This document shows positions 4,934 to 10,149 of a stretch of DNA of 10,149 bases, one piece after another (the stretch's first letter is position 1; each line of letters starts with the position of its first letter). The translations under genes and the position numbers were made by a program. The stretch is taken from positions 1 through 10,149 of the forward strand of contig SHZL01000077.1 in assembly GCA_009692275.1 (NCBI GenBank), read 5' to 3'. The notes under the pieces are model-generated. The model was not told the DNA's origin. It did no database searches and worked only from the letters and a program-made list of their open reading frames with translations. Origin of the DNA: Lysobacterales bacterium. Lineage in GTDB: Bacteria; Pseudomonadota; Gammaproteobacteria; Xanthomonadales; SZUA-36.

Positions 4934-5689
4934 ATGCCTGAAACCACGCCAACCACCACCCACTTCGGTTATCGCGAAGTAGCCCCGCAGGAAAAGGCCG
5001 AGCTCGTGCGTGAAGTTTTTTCTTCCGTTGCCGGCAAATACGACGTCATGAATGACCTGATGTCGCTGGGGGTTCACCGCTTGTGGAAATGGGATTTCAT
5101 GGCCAACAGTGGCATCCGCACCGGCCACCAGGTCCTGGACCTGGCTGGAGGCACGGGAGACATTGCCGCATTGGCCAGCAAGCGCGTGGGTGAACGCGGG
5201 CGAGTGATCCTTAGTGACATCAATGCCGACATGCTGGGCATTGGCCGCCAGCGGCTTGAGGACCAGGGTATTTGCGGCAACGTGGAATATGCGCTGGTGA
5301 ACGCAGAGCAATTGCCGTTTGCCAGCGGGAAATTCGATGCAGTAACCATCGCCTTTGGCTTGCGCAACGTGACGGACAAGGGCGCGGCATTGCGTGAGAT
5401 GTACCGGGTACTGCGCCCCGGCGGATCAGTGCACATACTGGAGTTCTCCACTGTACGCATCGCCAGCCTGAAAAAGATCTACGACCGTTACTCTTTCAGC
5501 GTGCTGCCTTTGCTCGGCCGCTTGATCGCCAATGATGCGGACAGCTACCGCTACCTCGCGGAAAGCATCCGCCGGCACCCGCCACAGGAAGAACTCGCCA
5601 ACATGATGCAGCAGGCGGGGTTCAGCCAGGTGCGGTTCCAGGACCTGTCTGCCGGTATCGTTGCAATTCACAGTGGCCTGCACGCCTGA
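4934..5689 (+). CDS. ubiE: UbiE, demethylmenaquinone/ubiquinone C-methyltransferase
   Basis: UbiE methylates the ring carbon of the 2-polyprenyl-6-methoxy-1,4-benzoquinol intermediate in ubiquinone synthesis, and of demethylmenaquinol where menaquinone is made, using S-adenosylmethionine. This protein is 251 residues, the same length as E. coli UbiE. The Rossmann motif I is VLDLAGGTGD (67-76), with acidic residue Asp95 for the SAM ribose in SDIN. NAEQLPF (123-129) and the family stretch AFGLRNVTD (140-148), then RVLRPGG, follow. The N-terminal FGYREV and VFSSVAGKYDVMNDLMS are also typical. The ATG at 4934 is chosen over the in-frame ATG at 4895 because family proteins begin here. Neither start has a Shine-Dalgarno sequence. 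It heads the ubiE-ubiJ-ubiB cluster. Confidence 0.97.
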   Translation: MPETTPTTTHFGYREVAPQEKAELVREVFSSVAGKYDVMNDLMSLGVHRLWKWDFMANSGIRTGHQVLDLAGGTGDIAALASKRVGERGRVILSDINADMLGIGRQRLEDQGICGNVEYALVNAEQLPFASGKFDAVTIAFGLRNVTDKGAALREMYRVLRPGGSVHILEFSTVRIASLKKIYDRYSFSVLPLLGRLIANDADSYRYLAESIRRHPPQEELANMMQQAGFSQVRFQDLSAGIVAIHSGLHA

Positions 5690-5708
5690 GCTTGCCCCCA
5701 GGCCAACC

Positions 5709-6380
5709 ATGACCGCGTACCGCACCCCTCTTCCTGGCATTCTGGCCGCCACGCTGGAAACTTCCATCAATCAACTGCTGGCCATGGACGATGTCAGCCC
5801 AAAGCGCCTCGGGCTTTTGGACCGGCGTTTGGTGCGGCTGGAACTTGAAGGCCTGGGTATCGTCCTGGATTTTTCTTTTACTCCACACCGGGTGAAGGTC
5901 AGCCTGGATACGGATGGTACGCCCGACACAGTGATCAGCGGCACTCCCGCTGCGCTGTTTGCCATGGCATTGCCGGAAGCAGACGGCAGCTGGGGCAGAC
6001 CGGGTTCGCAGGTGCGCATTTCCGGTGACGCCACCCTGGCGCGCGATGTCGAACGGCTGTTCTCACGCCTTGATCCCGACTGGGAAAGCAAACTATCCAA
6101 TTGGTTTGGGGATATAACTGCCCATCAGCTGGCCGTTGGTGCCCGCAGCGCCGCCAGCCACTTTCGCTCCACTGTGGCCACACTGGGAGACTTTACTGCG
6201 GATTTCCTGCGCCAACCATCCAGCCCACTGGCCCAGCCTGCTGCAATCGCAGAGTTTGGCCAGGGAGTTGACTCACTGCGTGACGCGACTGACAGGCTGG
6301 AGGCGCGTTTGCGCATCTTGCGGGAGAGCAAGGCCCAAATGAGTGGTGTGGCCGCCGGCCTGCCGGACCAAAAATCGTGA
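5709..6380 (+). CDS. ubiJ: UbiJ, SCP2-domain ubiquinone biosynthesis accessory factor
   Basis: The protein is 223 residues, a little longer than E. coli UbiJ, and sits between ubiE and ubiB as in E. coli. The N-terminal half (about 10-122) fits an SCP2 sterol-carrier fold: ATLETSINQLLAMD, then strands LVRLELEGLGIVLDFSF and VKVSL, then the GTPAALFAMAL helix and VRISGDATLARDVERLF. The C-terminal part (about 175-210) is a Glu/Arg-rich helix likely to form a coiled coil. In E. coli UbiJ forms part of the soluble Ubi complex with UbiK and is thought to bind the hydrophobic ubiquinone intermediates. The ATG at 5709 is preferred over the in-frame ATG at 5661, which would overlap ubiE. Only a weak AGG (5700-5702) precedes it. 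It follows ubiE by 19 nt and overlaps ubiB as GTGA. Confidence 0.9.
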   Translation: MTAYRTPLPGILAATLETSINQLLAMDDVSPKRLGLLDRRLVRLELEGLGIVLDFSFTPHRVKVSLDTDGTPDTVISGTPAALFAMALPEADGSWGRPGSQVRISGDATLARDVERLFSRLDPDWESKLSNWFGDITAHQLAVGARSAASHFRSTVATLGDFTADFLRQPSSPLAQPAAIAEFGQGVDSLRDATDRLEARLRILRESKAQMSGVAAGLPDQKS

Positions 6381-8038
6381 TTCATACCCTGCGACAATTT
6401 GCCCGCTTGCTGAAAATCAGCACCATCCTTGCCCGCTACCGGCTGGATGAATTCCTCGAAGCCACGCATTTGTACCGGCCGATGCGGCTGGCGCGCGTGC
6501 TCGCACCGTGGGCCACCGACAAGGAAATGGCCGGCCGGCCACGGGGCGAACGCCTGCGCCTGGCCTTGACCGAAATGGGGCCCGTTTTCGTCAAGTTCGG
6601 GCAGATCGTCTCCACTCGCCGCGACCTTGTGCCCGCGGATATCGCCGATGAGCTCGCTCTGCTGCAAGACCAGGTTCCGCCTTTTCCGGGCGCAGAGGCC
6701 CGGGCGATTGTCGAACGGGAGCTGGAACAACCCGTTGCAGAGCTGTTCTCTCATTTTGATATGCAACCCCTGGCTTCAGCCTCGATCGCCCAGGTTCATG
6801 CAGCGACCTTGCCCGATGGCCGCGAAGTGGTCGTCAAGGTAGTGCGGCCGGGTGTCCGCCAGCAGTTGCGGCGTGATATCGATCTCTTGCTGACCATCGC
6901 CGGGTTCGCCGAGAAGCACTGGGAGAGTGGTCCGCGGGTCAAGCCGACCGGGTTCGTGCGTGAATTTGAGACCTTTGTGTTCGATGAACTGGACATGTAC
7001 CGGGAAGCGTCCAATGCATCCATGCTGCGCAACAATTTCCTCGGCTCGAAGGAACTCTACATACCTGAAATCTACTGGCCATATTGCCGCGAACCGGTGC
7101 TGGTGATGGAACGTGTTTACGGTGTCCCCGTCAGCGACATCGCCCAACTCAAGAAACGCGGGGTCAATCTCGAGCGGCTGGCCAAACGCGGCATCCGGGT
7201 GTTTTACACCCAGGTGTTCCGCGACAACCTTTTTCATGCCGACATGCACCCGGGTAATATCCTCGTCGATGTCAGCAACCCGGAAGATGCCAGTTTCATT
7301 GCGCTGGATTTCGGCATTGTTGCCAGCCTCACGCCCAGGGACCTGTATTATATTTCCGAAAATTTCATCGCCCTGTTCAATCGCAACTACAGACGCGTAG
7401 CACAGCTGCACGTCGACGCTGGCTGGGTGCCACCGGGTACGCGCGTGGAGGAACTCGAAGCAGCTGTGCGCGCCGTGGGTGAGCCCAATTTCGCCCGGCC
7501 GTTGAGCGAAGTTTCCTTCGGTCTGTTGATGCTCAAGTTGTTCCAGGTCGCCTACCGGTTCAAGCTGAACATCCAGCCCCAGCTGATCATGTTGCAGAAG
7601 ACCCTGCTCAATATTGAGGGGCTGGGGCGGGAACTCTATCCGGCACTGGATGTTCTGGCTGTCGCCAAGCCGGAACTGGAAACCATACTGCGCGAAAAAC
7701 ACGGCCTGGACCAGGCCGCAAAGGACCTGCGTGAGCGTCTGCCCGGCTGGCTCAGCAAGGCGCCCGACATGCCAGGGTTGCTGCATGACTACCTGAAGCA
7801 GGCCACCACGGGCCAACTCACTTCGCGCATGGATTCAGCAGAACTGGGGCAGCTGCGCGCAAACCTCAAGCAATCGCAGCGCAGGACACAAGGCACCATC
7901 GTAGCTGCGGTAGTGCTGCTTGGCGGCACTATCCTGACCGGGCTGGAAACGGGACCCTGGCGGTTCCTGGGGCTATCAACCATCGGCCTGGTGTTCCTGC
8001 TCACCGGTGCCTGGCTCCTGTTCCGTCTCAGAAAATGA
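6377..8038 (+). CDS. ubiB: UbiB, ADCK/ABC1-type atypical kinase-like ATPase
   Basis: The protein is 553 residues (E. coli UbiB is 546) and carries the family-defining elements. These are the KxGQ motif as KFGQ (73-76), the alanine-rich nucleotide loop as LASASIAQVH (132-141), Lys154 in VVVKVV, the catalytic-loop-like HADMHPGN (287-294, with Asp289 and Asn294) and DFG (311-313). Two C-terminal hydrophobic helices (about 506-524 and 530-549) anchor it in the inner membrane, as in bacterial UbiB. The family has ATPase activity and supports ubiquinone synthesis, probably by making membrane-bound intermediates available. Canonical protein-kinase activity is not expected, because the Ala-rich loop replaces the Gly-rich loop. 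Translation starts at GTG, overlapping the ubiJ stop by four bases. Confidence 0.97.
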   Translation: MIHTLRQFARLLKISTILARYRLDEFLEATHLYRPMRLARVLAPWATDKEMAGRPRGERLRLALTEMGPVFVKFGQIVSTRRDLVPADIADELALLQDQVPPFPGAEARAIVERELEQPVAELFSHFDMQPLASASIAQVHAATLPDGREVVVKVVRPGVRQQLRRDIDLLLTIAGFAEKHWESGPRVKPTGFVREFETFVFDELDMYREASNASMLRNNFLGSKELYIPEIYWPYCREPVLVMERVYGVPVSDIAQLKKRGVNLERLAKRGIRVFYTQVFRDNLFHADMHPGNILVDVSNPEDASFIALDFGIVASLTPRDLYYISENFIALFNRNYRRVAQLHVDAGWVPPGTRVEELEAAVRAVGEPNFARPLSEVSFGLLMLKLFQVAYRFKLNIQPQLIMLQKTLLNIEGLGRELYPALDVLAVAKPELETILREKHGLDQAAKDLRERLPGWLSKAPDMPGLLHDYLKQATTGQLTSRMDSAELGQLRANLKQSQRRTQGTIVAAVVLLGGTILTGLETGPWRFLGLSTIGLVFLLTGAWLLFRLRK

Positions 8039-8062
8039 ACCCAGGTCAGTGAACACCGGTAA

Positions 8063-9070
8063 ATGAACGCTGAGATTTCCACCCCCGCTTGGCACCTGTA
8101 TGACTTTGACGACCCACAGCAACAGTCGATCTTGCTGCAGCTGGGTGAATCAGACTATCGCGCCGCGAGCTTCCTGGACCAGCGAGTTGAGGCGCTGGCC
8201 AAACAGCGCCGGGAGCTGCCATTACATGAACTACAGGATACATTGGGCGTAGCGACCAGGCCCGCGCGTTGCATATTCCACCTCGGCCATTGCGGGTCAA
8301 CTTTGCTCTCGCGTGCGCTGGCGGCAAGCCCGAACGTACTGCCGCTCAGGGAGCCTTTGACACTGCGGCGACTGGCGGCCGAACCCGCGGCGCGTCACCT
8401 GCTGCCACTGGTGTTGTCAGCACACACACGGGTATTTCACCCCGCGCAAGTGGCCATGATCAAGGCCAGCAGCGTGTGTAACCAGCTGATAGATCCGCTG
8501 CTACGCCACCATCCGGATTCGCGGGCTATCCTGCTGTATGTTCCACTGGAAACTCATCTCGCCGGGATGCTGGGCAAGTTGACATCCCCGGTAGATCTCA
8601 GCGCCCAGGCGAAGTCCAAATTGGCTGATTGGCGGGCTATTACCGGCGCAGCTCCGCTGGAGGTGGAAGATCTGGACACCACTCAGCTGGCAGTGCTGGC
8701 CTGGCTGACCAGCATGTATTTCCTGCTTGCAGCTGCCGGCAGCTTTCCCCAGCAGGCCTTGCTGCTCGATTTCGAGGTGATGCTGGTTGATGCGGAGGCC
8801 AGTCTTGTTCGCTGCGCGAGTTTCATGGGACTGGGACCGAAACTGGAAGGGGAAACCAACGCAATTCTCGCCGCATGGCCCGAGATCTCCACAAGCTACT
8901 CCAAGCAACCCGACCTGCCTTACTCAGCGTTCAACCGGCGCAAGACCTTGCAGCGCGGGCGCTCGACTCGCCGCGATGATATTAAGCGGGGCATGAACTG
9001 GGCAAAAGCCCTGGTCAGCGCCACTGCAAAACCTGCGGGAAGTCAGTCCCTGGAGCAATTTTTCTCCTGA
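8063..9070 (+). CDS. P-loop sulfotransferase-like protein
   Basis: The protein is 335 residues. CIFHLGHCGSTLLSRALAASP (split at 70-80 and 81-90) is a strong match to the 5'-phosphosulfate-binding loop of sulfotransferases, which transfer sulfate from PAPS. REP (96-98) and IKASSVCNQL (133-142) are further family-like elements. The next expected segment, where sulfotransferases have an Arg-x-Pro for the 3' phosphate, reads AILLYVPLETHLAGML (155-170) and lacks the Arg. PAPS binding is therefore uncertain, and another nucleotide or no catalysis is possible. The roughly 60-residue N-terminus (WHLYDFDDPQQQS...) and the Arg-rich C-terminal part (RRKTLQRGRSTRRDDIKRG) are not recognised. It lies 24 nt after ubiB on the same strand. 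The start is fixed by an in-frame TAA directly before the ATG. No good ribosome binding site is seen, so coupling to ubiB is possible but not shown. Confidence 0.7.
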   Translation: MNAEISTPAWHLYDFDDPQQQSILLQLGESDYRAASFLDQRVEALAKQRRELPLHELQDTLGVATRPARCIFHLGHCGSTLLSRALAASPNVLPLREPLTLRRLAAEPAARHLLPLVLSAHTRVFHPAQVAMIKASSVCNQLIDPLLRHHPDSRAILLYVPLETHLAGMLGKLTSPVDLSAQAKSKLADWRAITGAAPLEVEDLDTTQLAVLAWLTSMYFLLAAAGSFPQQALLLDFEVMLVDAEASLVRCASFMGLGPKLEGETNAILAAWPEISTSYSKQPDLPYSAFNRRKTLQRGRSTRRDDIKRGMNWAKALVSATAKPAGSQSLEQFFS

Positions 9071-9073
9071 GGC

Positions 9074-9116
9074 TTGCATTAGCCATTTTTTTGAGTATAC
9101 TTACCTGAAAGTAAGT
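9074..9116 (+). promoter_or_regulatory. tetR promoter with overlapping operator
   Basis: The perfect inverted repeat ACTTAC (9099-9104) and GTAAGT (9111-9116), with a 6-bp centre, lies 12 bp before the TetR-family gene. It is of the size bound by TetR dimers. TATACT (9096-9101), a 5/6 -10 match, overlaps its left arm, and TTGCAT (9074-9079) is a weak -35 with 16-bp spacing. Binding would block the promoter, so negative autoregulation is likely. The protein-site pairing is inference from position. Confidence 0.6.
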
Positions 9117-9128
9117 TAGTGAATAACC

Positions 9129-9707
9129 ATGATCGAAACAATCGCTACCAGGGACCAGATCATCAGCAAGGCATTTGATCTGATGCTGCAGCGCGGGCTG
9201 AATGGTTTCAGTTACCGTGATATATCTGAGCCTCTGGGCATCAGGAACGCGGCGATTCACTACCATTTCCCTAGCAAGATGGATCTGATCTGCGCCCTGA
9301 TCGAAGAAAACCACCAGGTGCTGTACAAAAATACGGCCGAATACATGGCCTATGGCGGCCGGGCCCCTCCTCAACTTGAAGGCTTGTTCGCATTTACCCT
9401 CAAACAATACAAAATTGGCCGCCCGATCTGCATGGTGGGGGCGCTGTCCATTGATTACGCTGAATTGCCCGATGAAATTAAACGGGCCAATGACCAGTTC
9501 ATGAAAGACACCAGTGACTGGTTAACTCGCGTTCTGGAAACCGGGCGGGAGCAGAAAGAATTCACCTTCCAGGGTGAACCCAGGATTAAAGCCATGTCCA
9601 TCCTCGCTACTATCCAAGGCGCACGGCAGCTGGCGCGGATTTACGGCATGACCATCCTCGAAACACTGTTTGGCCAGATTCGTCTCGACCTGGGAATTAC
9701 CTCTTAA
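9129..9707 (+). CDS. TetR/AcrR-family transcriptional regulator
   Basis: The 192-residue length is typical. The N-terminal DNA-binding domain is clear: RDQIISKAFDLMLQRGLNGFS, then the helix-turn-helix YRDISEPLGIRNAAIHYHFPSK (about 29-50) ending in the family hallmark Y-H-F-P-S-K. The remaining helices (about 55-190) form the ligand-binding and dimer domain, whose sequence gives no ligand. The pattern FxxTLKQYKIGRPICMVGALSIDYAELPDEIK resembles a common TetR C-terminal group. The start has no clear Shine-Dalgarno sequence. The upstream inverted repeat suggests it represses itself. The membrane-protein gene 52 nt downstream on the same strand is the most obvious other target. Confidence 0.93.
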   Translation: MIETIATRDQIISKAFDLMLQRGLNGFSYRDISEPLGIRNAAIHYHFPSKMDLICALIEENHQVLYKNTAEYMAYGGRAPPQLEGLFAFTLKQYKIGRPICMVGALSIDYAELPDEIKRANDQFMKDTSDWLTRVLETGREQKEFTFQGEPRIKAMSILATIQGARQLARIYGMTILETLFGQIRLDLGITS

Positions 9708-9720
9708 AAAAATTTGCTGT

Positions 9721-9748
9721 TTAAGCTTAACTTATCAGCAGGTACAAT
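9721..9748 (+). promoter_or_regulatory. palindrome and candidate -10 box before the membrane protein gene
   Basis: TTAAGCTTAA (9721-9730) is a perfect 10-bp palindrome just after the tetR stop. TACAAT (9743-9748) is a 5/6 -10 match ending 11 nt before the ATG at 9760. No clear -35 is found at the correct distance. The palindrome is not a copy of the tetR inverted repeat. Confidence 0.3.
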
Positions 9749-9759
9749 ACGAGAACAAA

Positions 9760-10149
9760 ATGAACACCAATACCATCAGATCACCACTCGCATGGCCCCC
9801 CACCCAGACCAGCAGCCAAACCAACGGCAAGACCGGGAGTGAAACATTTGCGGCTACGATGCGGACTGCTTTTCTTTACAGTTCCCGCATAGTTCTGGCC
9901 GATGCGCCAGCCCTGGCCATTATTGTCACTGCCGCTTGGGCTATAGGTGGTGAGCAGTCAGCCAGCGTTCTGCAGGCTTTTATCTGGGCTGCAGGGTTCG
10001 TATTCCTGGCACTGGCGGCAGAGGGGGCACAAACGAAACACTTTGTCAGGCTGCTGCTGACCGGTCTGGCGCTGCCTGTATTGGCCCTGTTGAGCTACCA
10101 CGTAGCGGTCGAGTTCGCCGTTGTTGGTGCAACCCTGATAGCTGTTGGT
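9760..10149 (+). CDS. multi-helix membrane protein, N-terminal part (runs off the window)
   Basis: The frame is open from the ATG at 9760 to the last base, 130 codons, with no stop. A polar N-terminus of about 40 residues (Thr, Ser, Asn and Gln rich) is followed by four probable membrane helices. They lie at about 45-64 (VLADAPALAIIVTAAWAIGG), 70-88 (VLQAFIWAAGFVFLALAAE), 96-113 and 115-130. The sequence is not recognised. It could be an integral membrane protein of unknown type or the membrane-embedded front of a sensor protein whose output domain lies outside the window. GAGA at 9751-9754 is a weak ribosome binding site. Coding GC is similar to the other core genes. It lies 52 nt after tetR on the same strand and may be controlled by it. 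Confidence 0.65.
   Translation, partial: MNTNTIRSPLAWPPTQTSSQTNGKTGSETFAATMRTAFLYSSRIVLADAPALAIIVTAAWAIGGEQSASVLQAFIWAAGFVFLALAAEGAQTKHFVRLLLTGLALPVLALLSYHVAVEFAVVGATLIAVG

Noticed and set aside
6776..7816. Long minus-strand open frame of 346 codons inside ubiB
   Set aside because: It is antisense to a fully supported ubiB with intact motifs. Long antisense frames are expected in GC-rich coding DNA, and the translation shows no recognisable domain.
1..10149. CRISPR array, transposase, integrase or known defence genes
   Set aside because: No regularly spaced repeats and no protein with such motifs were found in any frame I read.

Overview
The window looks like a chromosome segment of a gammaproteobacterium. 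The main support is the ubiE-ubiJ-ubiB ubiquinone cluster, with UbiE at the same length as the E. coli protein, together with a CspA-type cold-shock gene and moderately GC-rich coding sequence. A marine lineage of the Halieaceae/Cellvibrionales kind would fit, but I cannot assign one from sequence alone.

Left end (1-1060). A possible end of an upstream gene (to 51) overlaps a small two-helix membrane protein gene (48-332). A tRNA-Lys(CUU) gene fragment follows on the minus strand (436-496). It keeps the 3' four fifths of the tRNA but has lost the 5' acceptor strand and the 5' half of the D-stem. From there to about 1060 the DNA is clearly AT-rich and carries one gene, a GYD-domain protein (611-943), with a good intrinsic terminator. 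This looks like the relic of an element that integrated at a tRNA gene.

Three-gene operon (1096-3580). An antibiotic-biosynthesis-monooxygenase-like (ABM) protein, a YiiM-type MOSC protein and a group II PLP-dependent decarboxylase are joined by two 4-base start/stop overlaps (ATGA, then GTGA). A candidate promoter lies just upstream. This is the best candidate here for an uncharacterised functional unit.

Middle (3581-4933). A single cold-shock gene has a candidate promoter and a roughly 105-nt leader containing a perfect hairpin and short direct repeats. A convergent, minus-strand gene encodes a short AsmA-like membrane-anchored protein. It shares a roughly 90-bp divergent intergenic region, containing an inverted repeat, with ubiE.

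Ubiquinone cluster (4934-8038). UbiE is the C-methyltransferase, UbiJ the SCP2-type accessory factor and UbiB the ADCK/ABC1-type ATPase. UbiJ and UbiB overlap by 4 bases. A P-loop sulfotransferase-like gene (8063-9070) follows after 24 nt.

Right end (9071-10149). A TetR-family regulator has a perfect inverted repeat overlapping its candidate -10 box, which suggests autoregulation. A multi-helix membrane protein gene follows and runs off the window. I found no CRISPR array, insertion sequence, integrase or recognisable defence system.
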